A stretch of DNA of 46,449 bases from an uncultured bacterium (GTDB lineage Bacteria; Bacillota_I; Bacilli_A; RFN20; CAG-826): contig CASEYK010000018.1 in assembly GCA_949292105.1 (NCBI GenBank), positions 69,134 to 115,582 of the forward strand, in the 5' to 3' direction. The translations under genes were made by a program, and so were the position numbers. Below are positions 17,000 through 26,985 of this stretch, piece by piece (positions within the stretch are counted from its first letter, which is position 1; every line of letters begins with the position of its first letter). Under the pieces are notes generated by a model. It saw nothing but the letters and a program-made list of their open reading frames with translations. It was not told the DNA's origin and made no database searches.

Positions 17000-18361
17000 T
17001 ATGTTGAGATATTTGCCGAGTTCATTAATCGGCAAACGAATTTGCTGCATGGTGTCTCGGTCTCTAATCGTCACTGAATTATCTTCGAGTGTATCAAAAT
17101 CGACAGTAACACAAAATGGAGTTCCAATCGCATCTTGGCGGCGATATCTTTTACCGATGCTGCCAGTATCATCGTAGACAACATTCATGTATTGAGATAA
17201 AATTGTCCAAATTTCTTTCGCCTTTTCTTCAAGCTTTTTGCTCAAAGGCAAGACAGCTGCTTTATACGGAGCAAGAGCAGGAAGCAAATGCATAACAACA
17301 CGGGTATCTCCGCTATCTCCGACTTCTTCTTCATCATACGCGTCGCATAAAGTCATAAGAACCAATCGGTCTAATCCGACGGATGGCTCAATGCAGTAAG
17401 GAACATATTTTTCGTTGGTTTCTGGATCTAAATATTCTAGCGATTCTTTTGAATAATCCATGTGGCGCTTTAAATCGTAATCAGTGCGGTCAGCAATACC
17501 CCAAACCTCGCCCCATCCAAATGGAAAACGATATTCAATATCAGTTGTAGCTTTTGAGTAAAAAGCTAATTCTTCTTTGGCGTGATCTCTATAACGCAAA
17601 TTATCAGCTTTAATGCCCAAACTCTCAATAAATGACAAACATTTCTTTTTCCAGTAATCAAACCACTCTAAATCAGTATCAGGTCGGCAGAAAAATTCCA
17701 TTTCCATCTGATCAAATTCACGAGTTCTGAATGTCAATTGTCCTGGAGTAATTTCATTTCTAAATGCTTTGCCGATGTTACAAATTCCCATCGGCAATTT
17801 GCGCCTTGTAGAGCGCAGCACATTTTTAAAATTCACAAACATGCCTTGAGCAGTTTCCGGTCGTAGATAAACAACTGATTTGCTATCTTCAGTTACTCCC
17901 ACATGAGTTTTAAACATCATGTTGAACTGTCTGATGTCTGTAAAATCAGAAGCTCCACAATTTGGACATTGAATATGTTTTTCTCTTATTAGAGAAATCA
18001 TCTCATCGTTTGATAGTTTAGACGGCTCCGAGCCCTCTAATTGTTGTTCGATTAATTCATCAGCACGAAAGCGCATATGGCACTTTTTACAATCGATAAG
18101 TGGATCGTTGAAAGTCGAAACATGGCCAGTCGCTTCCCAAACTTTTGGATTCATCAAAATAGCAGCGTCAATGCCGACATTGGTCGGTGATTCTTGAACG
18201 AATTTCTTCCACCACATCTTTTTGATGTTGTTTTTGATTTCGCTACCGATTGGACCATAATCCCATGTATTAGACAGTCCACCATAGATTTCTGACCCTT
18301 GAAAATAAAAGCCAGAAACAATAAAGTGATTAGTTAATTTATCGAATGTAAACTTGCTCAT
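16985..18361 (-). CDS. glyQS: Glycyl-tRNA synthetase, dimeric class II type
   Basis: Single-chain alpha2 glycyl-tRNA synthetase, charging tRNA-Gly. The N-terminus contains the family block [16 protein letters not shown] zinc-ribbon insertion has CKKC and CPNC pairs near residues 87-90 and 135-138. Class II motif 2 is visible as [12 protein letters not shown] with [11 protein letters not shown] after it, and motif 3 as EPSVGLDRL. Length 458 aa is normal. This is the bacterial single-chain enzyme, distinct from the GlyQ/GlyS tetramer. It has a strong promoter of its own and no sign of a T-box in the short leader. It separates recO from dnaG, the usual Firmicutes order. Confidence 0.96.
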   Translation of the reverse strand: MSKFTFDKLTNHFIVSGFYFQGSEIYGGLSNTWDYGPIGSEIKNNIKKMWWKKFVQESPTNVGIDAAILMNPKVWEATGHVSTFNDPLIDCKKCHMRFRADELIEQQLEGSEPSKLSNDEMISLIREKHIQCPNCGASDFTDIRQFNMMFKTHVGVTEDSKSVVYLRPETAQGMFVNFKNVLRSTRRKLPMGICNIGKAFRNEITPGQLTFRTREFDQMEMEFFCRPDTDLEWFDYWKKKCLSFIESLGIKADNLRYRDHAKEELAFYSKATTDIEYRFPFGWGEVWGIADRTDYDLKRHMDYSKESLEYLDPETNEKYVPYCIEPSVGLDRLVLMTLCDAYDEEEVGDSGDTRVVMHLLPALAPYKAAVLPLSKKLEEKAKEIWTILSQYMNVVYDDTGSIGKRYRRQDAIGTPFCVTVDFDTLEDNSVTIRDRDTMQQIRLPINELGKYLNIKIFY

Positions 18362-18394
18362 TGACTATACCCCTTCTTTTTGCGCACGCTAAAA

Positions 18395-18422
18395 AGTCTA
18401 CCATTATTATATTTTTTGTCAA
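18395..18422 (-). promoter_or_regulatory. Sigma-A promoter of glyQS
   Basis: A perfect TTGACA (18417-18422), a 16-bp spacer and TAGACT (18395-18400) on the minus strand. The leader of about 27 nt contains AAGGGG before the ATG, which is too short for a T-box. Confidence 0.72.
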
Positions 18423-18446
18423 CCTATTATCAGTGTAGTTTACTTA

Positions 18447-19154
18447 TTACTTTAATAGATTAAAAGAGTTGATATGTACGCCGATGGCGTCTTGAAGAAA
18501 TGTCAAAGTTTTATTCGTTAGTCCAAGCCATAACGGCGATGTATATTTGTTTTGTATTTCAAGGAGGTCAATGCCTGTTCCAATATCATAAAGAGCTCTT
18601 AGCTCTTCGCCTGTAAATGGATAATATGTTTCGGCTATGCAGTCTCGGCATACAAATCCACCATCTTCAAAAGAGAAAGAGACAATATTTTTCTTTGAGT
18701 GACAAAATACACATTCATGCGTATTAAACTCATAGCCTTGATAGCGAAGCGCAGAAAACAAAAAAGTGAAAGTGACGAGGTAACAGTCGACCCCACTTTT
18801 TATTTCCTCAATGGCTTTATCGAGTATGTCATATAAAAGATACTGCTCTTCTACCGGCAAAATTTTGTTACACAGTTCACTTAAAAAAAGAAGCGTGGCT
18901 GTCGTCTCATATGAATATTTACTGGGGAGAGGACTTTTGATATCCGTTAAATCTTTTAAAACTGGGTATCGATAACTCTTTCCATCGAGCATTTCAACAT
19001 TCGCCCGAGCAAGGTTTAAATTCAAGCAGTTGTATTTATTTTTGCTACTAAAAAGGCCTTTGACTAAAAAATCAATTGTTTCTTTATAAGAAATAGCGTG
19101 CACTATTCCGTCTTTTTCCTTATATGGAGTGATACCTAGAACAATAATTTGCAT
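18447..19154 (-). CDS. recO: DNA repair protein RecO
   Basis: RecO loads RecA on gapped DNA together with RecR. The 235-aa protein has the N-terminal OB-fold start MQIIVLGITPYKEKDGIVH and a C-terminal zinc site made of CVFC near 150-153 and CRDC near 171-174. I start it at ATG 19154, one base after the era stop; a TTG 15 nt upstream would give MIKNKMQ but lies inside era. No strong ribosome site is visible, so translational coupling with era is likely. The ybeY-cdd-era-recO order is classical for Firmicutes. Confidence 0.93.
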   Translation of the reverse strand: MQIIVLGITPYKEKDGIVHAISYKETIDFLVKGLFSSKNKYNCLNLNLARANVEMLDGKSYRYPVLKDLTDIKSPLPSKYSYETTATLLFLSELCNKILPVEEQYLLYDILDKAIEEIKSGVDCYLVTFTFLFSALRYQGYEFNTHECVFCHSKKNIVSFSFEDGGFVCRDCIAETYYPFTGEELRALYDIGTGIDLLEIQNKYTSPLWLGLTNKTLTFLQDAIGVHINSFNLLK

Positions 19155-19155
19155 T

Positions 19156-20046
19156 TTATTTTTTATCAACTTTGTATCCGAATTTTTTTAGTGACTGCGG
19201 ATTATTTCGCCAATCAGGATCTACTTTAACAGTCAAATCGAGATAGATATGTTTGTTTAATTCTTTTTCAATGTCTATTCTTGCCAATTTGCCAATTCTT
19301 TTAATCATCTTGCCCTTTGAGCCGATTAAAATGCCTTTTTGTGAATCTTTTTCAACGACAATTGATGCCTCAATTAGCATCGGCTTGTCTTCCCATTCGA
19401 TATTGTCAACATAGACAGCGATAGAGTGTGGAACTTCCTCTTTTAAAGTGATAAGAGTTTTTTCGCGAATAATTTCTTTGATTTGAAAAACGACATCTGT
19501 ATCCGTTTTCGTTTCTAAATCGTAATAAAGAGGGCCATCTGGCAAAATTTCTTTAATCTTTTTAATCAATTCATCATTGTTAAAGCCTTCGGTCGCAACT
19601 GTTTCAATTTGAATGGCTTTTGGCAGTTTCTCGTCGTATATTTTTTTAATTGCTTCAATTTGTGTAATTGTCACTAAATCAATTTTGTTTAAAACGACAA
19701 AAATAGGACAATGGTACTTCTTTATTTTTTCGAGAAGAAATTCATCGCCGATTCCAAAAGGGAGCGAAGCATCGACCACGAGCAAAATGGCATCAATATC
19801 GTCTTCGCTCAGCCTAAAAACGCTTTTATTCATTTCTTCGCCGAGTTTTTGCCTTGGCTTATGAACTCCTGGGGTATCGATAAAAATAATTTGGCAATCT
19901 TTATCATCGTATATTCCGCGAACAATATTTCTCGTTGTCTGCGCTTTTGCGCTGACGATCGATATTTTTTGACCGATCAGACTATTAATGATAGTTGATT
20001 TACCAACATTGGGACGACCAATAATGGCGACAAATCCTGATTTCAT
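19156..20046 (-). CDS. era: GTPase Era
   Basis: Essential GTPase that binds the 3' end of 16S rRNA in 30S maturation. The G domain shows GRPNVGKST (G1, residues 10-18), DTPGVH (G3) and NKID (G4). The C-terminal KH domain has the GXXG loop IGSKGKMIKRIG. Length 296 aa is standard. It begins 2 bp after the cdd stop with only a weak, distant AAGGA ribosome site. Confidence 0.97.
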   Translation of the reverse strand: MKSGFVAIIGRPNVGKSTIINSLIGQKISIVSAKAQTTRNIVRGIYDDKDCQIIFIDTPGVHKPRQKLGEEMNKSVFRLSEDDIDAILLVVDASLPFGIGDEFLLEKIKKYHCPIFVVLNKIDLVTITQIEAIKKIYDEKLPKAIQIETVATEGFNNDELIKKIKEILPDGPLYYDLETKTDTDVVFQIKEIIREKTLITLKEEVPHSIAVYVDNIEWEDKPMLIEASIVVEKDSQKGILIGSKGKMIKRIGKLARIDIEKELNKHIYLDLTVKVDPDWRNNPQSLKKFGYKVDKK

Positions 20047-20048
20047 CT

Positions 20049-20450
20049 TTATTGCAAATCATCCTTTGAAAAAGAAAAAGGCAAAAGTTCTTTGGCGTTA
20101 GTCACTTTCATATCCCCTTTCAAATTAGCGAGGACGATGCGAGCTGATGGCAAAAGAAGTTCGTCGATTACTTGACGACAAGCACCGCAAGGTGAACAGA
20201 CATTCGGCGAGTCCGCGACAATGGCTAAGGCGACGATATCATCGCGTGTTTTGCCATGCATATAAGCATTATAAATTGCGTTTCTTTCTCCGCACATCGT
20301 CAAAGGATATGACGCGTTTTCAACATTAGCGCCTAAAAAGACTTCCCCATCCTTTGTCAATACAGCAGCACCGACCGCAAAATGGCTATATGGGGAATAG
20401 GACAAACTCCTTGCCTCAATAGCGAGTTTAACTAATTCTTCATCTTTCAT
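20049..20450 (-). CDS. cdd: Cytidine deaminase
   Basis: Deaminates cytidine and deoxycytidine to uridine in pyrimidine salvage. The 133-aa protein has the short homotetrameric form, with SYSPYSHFAVGAA near residues 17-29, the catalytic MCGERNAI where Cys binds zinc and Glu is the proton shuttle, and PCGACRQV carrying the other two zinc cysteines. Its ATG overlaps the ybeY stop by 4 bp (ATGA) and era follows 2 bp later. Confidence 0.96.
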   Translation of the reverse strand: MKDEELVKLAIEARSLSYSPYSHFAVGAAVLTKDGEVFLGANVENASYPLTMCGERNAIYNAYMHGKTRDDIVALAIVADSPNVCSPCGACRQVIDELLLPSARIVLANLKGDMKVTNAKELLPFSFSKDDLQ

Positions 20451-20908
20451 CTTTTTATACCTCTCGATTCTAAAATTTGTTCTTGTAATTGAAACATAAT
20501 CTTTGATTGTTCTTCCGTCTGATGGTCGAACCCAAGCAAATGGAGAAGACCGTGGACGAATAGAAATGACATCTCCCTCAATAACGAATGTCGATATTCT
20601 TCAGCTTGCCTTTGGGCGGTTTCGAAAGAAATATATATATCGCCAAGTATATACGCCCTAGCGGAATGAACTATTTCTTCTCTATCCGCTTCTTGTTCAA
20701 GATACGCTAAAGAAAGAACATCAGTCGTTCGATCGATATGTCGATATTCATTGTTGAGTTCTTTCATATCGATATCATCAATGATTTCGACATTGACAAT
20801 GGGATTAAAAGTATAACCTAAAAAAGATAAAGTTGCATCAATCAAATCATTAAAAATCTTCTCATATTCTTCAAATTGTTCGTTTTGTGAAAAAAAAGTT
20901 AATTTCAT
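20447..20908 (-). CDS. ybeY: Endoribonuclease YbeY
   Basis: Zinc-dependent rRNA-maturation endoribonuclease. The 153-aa protein ends with the family signature HGLLHLLGFDH (HxxxHxxxxxH), which supplies three zinc-binding histidines. The middle part has the conserved NNEYRHIDRTTDVLSL. There is no Shine-Dalgarno; a perfect extended -10 (TGATATAAT) lies 7 nt before the ATG and overlaps the stop codon of the upstream C39 gene, so a leaderless transcript is predicted. In most Firmicutes phoH is upstream of ybeY; here that place is taken by the C39 membrane peptidase. Confidence 0.95.
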   Translation of the reverse strand: MKLTFFSQNEQFEEYEKIFNDLIDATLSFLGYTFNPIVNVEIIDDIDMKELNNEYRHIDRTTDVLSLAYLEQEADREEIVHSARAYILGDIYISFETAQRQAEEYRHSLLREMSFLFVHGLLHLLGFDHQTEEQSKIMFQLQEQILESRGIKR

Positions 20909-20915
20909 ACAAAAA

Positions 20916-20924
20916 ATTATATCA
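20916..20924 (-). promoter_or_regulatory. Extended -10 promoter directly abutting ybeY
   Basis: TGA plus a perfect TATAAT on the minus strand. The TGA is also the stop codon of the C39 gene. Seven bases (TTTTTGT) separate the hexamer from the ybeY ATG, the same geometry as at ispG and lepA. Confidence 0.65.
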
Positions 20925-22115
20925 CTGTTTCGGCCAATTGTCAGTTGCGACTAATAGGTAGAGATATTTATTTTTTAATAAATAATATTCATTAATTTCT
21001 TGAGAAAGGTTCAGCAATTTTAGACCATTATCTATAAGATAAAAAGAAAGGGCGGAATAAAATAGCAAAAAGGAAAGAGAAACGATTTGTTGAGCAATCA
21101 TTGAACAAATGATTCCGATGAAAACAATGCTGAAATACAAACTTCTTTTAATGTTATCTCTTGCGACCAAGCGATATGTAAGATGATGAAGGGCCTGGAA
21201 TATCGATATCGCTCTTTCTTTCTCGTCAACAAGACTTTGCTCTAATAAGCCGATTTTGTATTTAGCTTTTACTAATCTTTTTTGCATGCACAAAAAATCA
21301 AATAAAACAATAGGAATAATCAAACCCAAAAAGATTAAATTGTAAATGCTATTTATAACTATTAGTGTGCTGATAAAAAGGACGCTTGCCAAGCGAAAGA
21401 GAAAATCAATAGGTAAACTTACATATTTTGATTTAAAAGTTTCATAAGTTTTATATTCTTCAAGACTATAAAAAGGAAGTGTATGGCATCGGCGAATTAA
21501 ATCAGTGTCAAATTTCGATAAAAGAAGAAGGCAAGACGATTTATAAATGATTTCAAAAGCGAGAAAACTAGCGAGCAATAAAATAGGAATTAAAAGGGAA
21601 ACCTGATAATTGATAAAACCAAGCCCAACGATTAGACACGAAAAAGAAATGATTTTAATCGTTGAAAGAAAAAAAGTATAACGCTTTAAAACAGGGTGGA
21701 ATGTCGGCGGAGAAAAATTGAATGTTAAAGTTTGTTCGACTACTAAAGCACATTGATTCCAAAGCGAGAAAAAATCATTATGTGAAATTTTAATAGAGCC
21801 AAAAGACGGATCGAGCATTAAAATCGTTTTTTGTTTAATGTAGATTAAAACAGCGTGGGTTGTCTTCTGCTGTTTGATTGAGACTAATATCCACTGTTTT
21901 TGCAATTTTAAAATATCTTCTTTTCTTTGAAAAGAATATCCACCTAGAACGAGACCGTATTTCTTGCCTAATTCGATTAGAGCGAAATATGAGAGCGAAC
22001 AAATATTTTTTTCTTGCAAAAATAAATATCGCTTGTCGTGGTGATAATGCGCCAAAAGCATCTTTAGACAAGTAAAGCCGCAATCTTGATTATTGATTTG
22101 ATGAATGAATTTCAA
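20922..22115 (-). CDS. C39 cysteine peptidase fused to an ABC-type membrane domain, no ATPase domain
   Basis: Residues 1-145 form a peptidase C39 domain as in bacteriocin-processing exporters: oxyanion Gln6, catalytic Cys12 (Q-x4-DCG), His87 (TTHAVLIY) and Asp102 (LDPS). Residues 148-375 contain three pairs of hydrophobic helices (about 148-200, 237-275 and 330-365), the six-helix core of a type I ABC exporter. The chain then stops at 397 aa, where the nucleotide-binding domain should begin. No Walker A, signature or Walker B motif exists here or nearby, and ybeY follows at once. The TTG start has GGGGG 6 nt upstream, inside the dnaJ terminator hairpin. The reading frame is intact, so it may be a membrane-tethered processing peptidase, may use an ATPase encoded elsewhere, or may be a relic. 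Substrate unknown. Confidence 0.82.
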   Translation of the reverse strand: MKFIHQINNQDCGFTCLKMLLAHYHHDKRYLFLQEKNICSLSYFALIELGKKYGLVLGGYSFQRKEDILKLQKQWILVSIKQQKTTHAVLIYIKQKTILMLDPSFGSIKISHNDFFSLWNQCALVVEQTLTFNFSPPTFHPVLKRYTFFLSTIKIISFSCLIVGLGFINYQVSLLIPILLLASFLAFEIIYKSSCLLLLSKFDTDLIRRCHTLPFYSLEEYKTYETFKSKYVSLPIDFLFRLASVLFISTLIVINSIYNLIFLGLIIPIVLFDFLCMQKRLVKAKYKIGLLEQSLVDEKERAISIFQALHHLTYRLVARDNIKRSLYFSIVFIGIICSMIAQQIVSLSFLLFYSALSFYLIDNGLKLLNLSQEINEYYLLKNKYLYLLVATDNWPKQ

Positions 22116-22151
22116 AAAAAGCCCCCATAAATATGTATATGGAGGTTTTTT
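22115..22151 (-). terminator. dnaJ terminator overlapping the C39 gene ribosome-binding site
   Basis: On the minus strand CCTCCATA pairs with TATGGGGG (one G-U pair) around an 8-nt loop, extended by an A6 run pairing with T's, and followed by seven T's: a Rho-independent terminator 6 bp after the dnaJ stop. The GGGGG of the 3' arm is the only candidate Shine-Dalgarno of the C39 gene, and the T-run is its spacer up to the TTG start. Confidence 0.75.
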
Positions 22152-22156
22152 AATTT

Positions 22157-23299
22157 TTATCTTCTAAAAGCTTTTTTAAATTTATCGAAGAATGATTGAT
22201 TTGACTTTGATGCGTTTTTAAATTGAATCAATAAATCCTTTTGTTCCTTGGATAAAGAGGTTGGGGTTTTGATACTAAGATGAACATACTGATCCCCTGG
22301 ACGGCCAGTTCGCAAGTCCTTAATTCCTTGACCTTTCATGCGAAGAATTTGACCTGGTTGAGTTCCAGCTGGAATAGTCAGAATAGTTTCACCATAAACA
22401 GTTGGAACATCGATTTTAGTTCCCAAGCAAGCATCGACAAAGTCAAGCGGAATTTCAATATGAATATCGTTGCCTTGACGGTTGAATGTCGCATGAGGTT
22501 TGATAATAATCTCGACATACAAATCGCCATTTGGACCACCATTTCTTCCTCTTTCTCCGCGACCTTGCACGCGAATTTGCTGGCCGCTATTAATGCCAGC
22601 AGGAATATGGACATTGATATCGACTTTCTTCTTGACATAGCCCTTGCCAGAACAGTTAGGACATTTATCGCTTATAACTTTGCCGCTACCAGCACAGTTA
22701 GGACATACTTCTTGCGATTCCATTACCCCAAAAAGGGAACGCCTTTGTACTTTGACATATCCAGCACCATGGCATTGCGGACAGGTGTGGATATCGCTAG
22801 CAGATCTAGCCCCGCTGCCACCACAACTCGCACATGTTTCCTCTACATTGAGAGATAGAGTGATATCGCGCCCATTGACGGCGTCCATGAAGTCAATCTT
22901 GACGCGCATAATAGCGTCTTGACCTCTTTGTGGACCAGTTGAAGTTCTTTGCGTTCTTCGTGTTCCACCGCCAAAGAAGGAAGAAAATATATCGTTTAAA
23001 TCGACTCCGCCACCTCCGAAATCAAATCCTGAAAAACCACCGCCTTGGAAAGGATTGGCGCCTGGATTTGTGCCAGCTTGTTCAAAAGCAGCATGACCAA
23101 ATTGATCATAAGTTGCTCTTTTTTGGTCGTCATAAAGAATATCATACGCTTCTTGAATTTGTTTAAAGCGCGCTTCGTCGCCAGTTTCTTTATTATCTGG
23201 ATGATATTTTTTAGCTAAACGGCGATAAGCGCTTTTGATTTCATCTTTAGTCGCGCTCTTTTTAACTCCAAGAGTCTCATAATAATCTTGTTTTGCCAT
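22157..23299 (-). CDS. dnaJ: Chaperone DnaJ
   Basis: Hsp40 co-chaperone that delivers substrates to DnaK and stimulates its ATPase. The J-domain has YHPDNKETGD with the HPD triad near residues 32-34. A Gly/Phe-rich linker (about 75-115) follows. The zinc domain carries all four CxxCxGxG repeats: CASCGGSG, CPQCHGAG, CPNCAGSG and CPNCSGKG. The C-terminal substrate-binding domains complete the 380-aa type I DnaJ. GGAG lies before the ATG. It is last in hrcA-grpE-dnaK-dnaJ and is followed by a terminator. Confidence 0.98.
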   Translation of the reverse strand: MAKQDYYETLGVKKSATKDEIKSAYRRLAKKYHPDNKETGDEARFKQIQEAYDILYDDQKRATYDQFGHAAFEQAGTNPGANPFQGGGFSGFDFGGGGVDLNDIFSSFFGGGTRRTQRTSTGPQRGQDAIMRVKIDFMDAVNGRDITLSLNVEETCASCGGSGARSASDIHTCPQCHGAGYVKVQRRSLFGVMESQEVCPNCAGSGKVISDKCPNCSGKGYVKKKVDINVHIPAGINSGQQIRVQGRGERGRNGGPNGDLYVEIIIKPHATFNRQGNDIHIEIPLDFVDACLGTKIDVPTVYGETILTIPAGTQPGQILRMKGQGIKDLRTGRPGDQYVHLSIKTPTSLSKEQKDLLIQFKNASKSNQSFFDKFKKAFRR

Positions 23300-23332
23300 G
23301 TTGTCTCCTTTCTACTAACATTTACATTTTAA

Positions 23333-23364
23333 GCATCAAAAGGGGCATAGAGCCCCCTTTGTGC
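23333..23364 (-). other. GC-rich hairpin between dnaK and dnaJ
   Basis: On the minus strand GCACAAAGGGGGC and GCCCCTTTTGATGC form an imperfect stem around a 5-nt loop (TCTAT). No T-run follows, so it is probably not a full terminator; it could tune dnaJ expression relative to dnaK by partial attenuation or by protecting the processed dnaK mRNA 3' end. Confidence 0.5.
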
Positions 23365-23379
23365 ATCATATCAGATAGA

Positions 23380-25236
<1,857 letters not shown>

Positions 25237-25851
25237 CTATTGAGCATCTCCTGTGCTCACTTTATCGTTGTTATCCTCTTTGTTTTCTTCTTTTTGCTGA
25301 TGAGTGCTAACATTGACCATCGCTGGACGAATTACGCGGTTATGGAGCATATATCCACGCCCATAAACTTTTTTAATAATGTTTTCTTCGCCTTCGTCGT
25401 AGGTCGTTTCAATCGCATTCATCGTTTGGGGATCAAATTTATCACCGACGGAAGGGGCGATCTCCTTAACTCCTTCATTCTCCAATACGCCAACAAGATT
25501 CTTGTAGATGTATTGGAAACCGACGAGATAGTTGACTACATCGGGGTTAGTCGGTTTATTACTTTCCAGCGCTAGATAGAAACTATCTAGAATTGGGAGC
25601 AAACCTTCAATGAAGCCTTCAGCGCGATATTTGATAGCTTCTTGATGATCTTTTTCCAAGTCTCGGCGCAGATTTTTCATATCGGCGTAAGCTCGGAAAT
25701 ATTCATTTTTGAAGTGCTCGTTTTCAATTTGCAAGCGCTTAATTTCTTCGTCTTTCTTTTCGAGTTTCTTTCTAAAACTCTTTTTCATATCTTTATCGTC
25801 TAGGTTTTCATCGTGTTCGGTTTGCTTTTTTTCGTCGTCATGCATCTCCAT
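25237..25851 (-). CDS. grpE: Nucleotide exchange factor GrpE
   Basis: Exchanges ADP for ATP on DnaK. The 204-aa protein has a charged, Lys/Glu-rich N-terminal coiled coil (to about residue 80), the FRAYADMKNLRRDLEKD helix, and the C-terminal beta domain with VYGRGYMLHNRVIRPAMVNV. The ATG is 8 nt after GGAGG, and the gene overlaps the end of hrcA by 14 bp. Its end is rich in Glu, Asp and Asn. Confidence 0.97.
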   Translation of the reverse strand: MEMHDDEKKQTEHDENLDDKDMKKSFRKKLEKKDEEIKRLQIENEHFKNEYFRAYADMKNLRRDLEKDHQEAIKYRAEGFIEGLLPILDSFYLALESNKPTNPDVVNYLVGFQYIYKNLVGVLENEGVKEIAPSVGDKFDPQTMNAIETTYDEGEENIIKKVYGRGYMLHNRVIRPAMVNVSTHQQKEENKEDNNDKVSTGDAQ

Positions 25852-26866
25852 GGCGATTACCTCCTTTATTTATATCATCGAAATATTTAGATAACTCACT
25901 AGCAACATATTCGATTGCGGATAAAGCTTTCTCATAATCAACGCGCGTCGGACCAACAAGGGCAATGGTATTAGCGTCATCACCTAATTTGATTTTAGCG
26001 GTGATAAGCGAAACATCTGGATTGTCCTCGATATCTCCGATGTGCAAAGAAACATCATTGTCGCTCTCCACTTCTTTAAAGATGGTTGAATCATTGAGAA
26101 GTTTGAGAACTTTTTTTAACTTTTCAGCATCCTCGCTAAATTCTTTGTGCTTGAACAGTTCATCGCGCCCATATAGCGATAACCGATCGCTCGCAAAGCG
26201 CAAGAAGGTTTCAAACAGCGCTTGATAAACCAAATCGCTCCCAGCAATATAATCCGACAATATCGGTTTTAATGCTTCCATCTTTTCAGCTAAATCCGAT
26301 ATCGGTGTGCCTTTCAATCTTCGATTGATTAATTCAACACACTTAATTAGATCGGCCATATTGATGTTGTCCTGAACGATGAAGGTTTTGTTTTCGACAT
26401 ATCCTTTATCAGTGACGAAGACCGATGTTACGGTATTCTCACTGATTTGAATGAGTTGGACATTAGCCAGCCTTTCTTCGGTTTCGTTAGGACCAAGAAC
26501 AACGCTGACTAATGATGTCATGTGCGAGAGAATTTCGCAACTAGCTTTGATTGTTTCTTCAATCGATTTCATCTTCCCTTGTAAAACTTGTTGTAAGGAG
26601 TATTTCAATTGCTCATCAACGCTTTTTTGGCGGAGATGTTCACAATAATATCGATAGCCTTTACTCGAGGGGACGCGCCCGCTTGAGGTATGTGGTTTCT
26701 CGATGTACCCTTTTTGCTCCAAGTCATACATTTCATTACGAATGGTGGCTGATGAATACGGAAGTCCATATTCCTGAATCAGAGTTTTTGATCCGACTGG
26801 TTCAGCGTGCTTAATGAAGTATTCGACGATATATTTCAATATTGTATCACTACGCGTTAAGCCCAT
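25838..26866 (-). CDS. hrcA: Heat-inducible transcription repressor HrcA
   Basis: Repressor of class I heat-shock genes; it binds CIRCE and loses activity on heat stress, with GroEL aiding its folding. The N-terminal winged helix shows VGSKTLIQEYGLPYSSATIRNE, and the family sequence KPHTSSGRVPSSKGYRYY follows near residues 56-73. The C-terminal part ends with a conserved segment containing NTIALVGPTRVDYEKA. Length 342 aa is typical. GGAGG is well placed. The promoter region upstream carries two CIRCE copies, so the operon is autoregulated. Confidence 0.98.
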   Translation of the reverse strand: MGLTRSDTILKYIVEYFIKHAEPVGSKTLIQEYGLPYSSATIRNEMYDLEQKGYIEKPHTSSGRVPSSKGYRYYCEHLRQKSVDEQLKYSLQQVLQGKMKSIEETIKASCEILSHMTSLVSVVLGPNETEERLANVQLIQISENTVTSVFVTDKGYVENKTFIVQDNINMADLIKCVELINRRLKGTPISDLAEKMEALKPILSDYIAGSDLVYQALFETFLRFASDRLSLYGRDELFKHKEFSEDAEKLKKVLKLLNDSTIFKEVESDNDVSLHIGDIEDNPDVSLITAKIKLGDDANTIALVGPTRVDYEKALSAIEYVASELSKYFDDINKGGNRHGDA

Positions 26867-26879
26867 ATTGACCTCCTTT

Positions 26880-26906
26880 TTAGCACTCTATCTATTCAAG
26901 TGCTAC
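26880..26906. promoter_or_regulatory. CIRCE operator 1 (downstream of the hrcA -10)
   Basis: TTAGCACTC, nine bases, then AAGTGCTAC: only two mismatches from the CIRCE consensus TTAGCACTC-N9-GAGTGCTAA. It lies between the -10 and the hrcA ribosome-binding site, where HrcA would block early transcription. Confidence 0.93.
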
Positions 26907-26910
26907 TATC

Positions 26911-26938
26911 ATTATAAGAAAAAAAATAGCACTGTCAA
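26911..26938 (-). promoter_or_regulatory. Sigma-A promoter of hrcA-grpE-dnaK-dnaJ
   Basis: A perfect TTGACA (26933-26938), a 16-bp spacer and a perfect TATAAT (26911-26916) on the minus strand. The -35 lies inside CIRCE copy 2 and the -10 ends beside CIRCE copy 1, so both operators can occlude RNA polymerase. Confidence 0.92.
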
Positions 26939-26952
26939 CTATAAAGTGCTAA
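26926..26952. promoter_or_regulatory. CIRCE operator 2 (over the hrcA -35)
   Basis: ATAGCACTG, nine bases, then AAGTGCTAA. It is a slightly weaker match than copy 1, 46 bp away, and overlaps the -35 hexamer. Two CIRCEs around one promoter would give tight repression. Confidence 0.88.
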
Positions 26953-26985
26953 AAAAGTTATTTATTTTCAAAGCGATAAGAAAAA

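Noticed and set aside
20922-22115. Frameshifted full-length C39 ABC exporter with the ATPase in another frame
   Set aside because: ybeY begins 13 bp after the C39 stop, so there is no room for a roughly 240-aa ATPase domain, and no Walker or signature motif is seen in the other frames.
22280-22858. Long reading frame opposite dnaJ
   Set aside because: It is a shadow of the dnaJ zinc-finger region; its composition is that of reverse-read codons.
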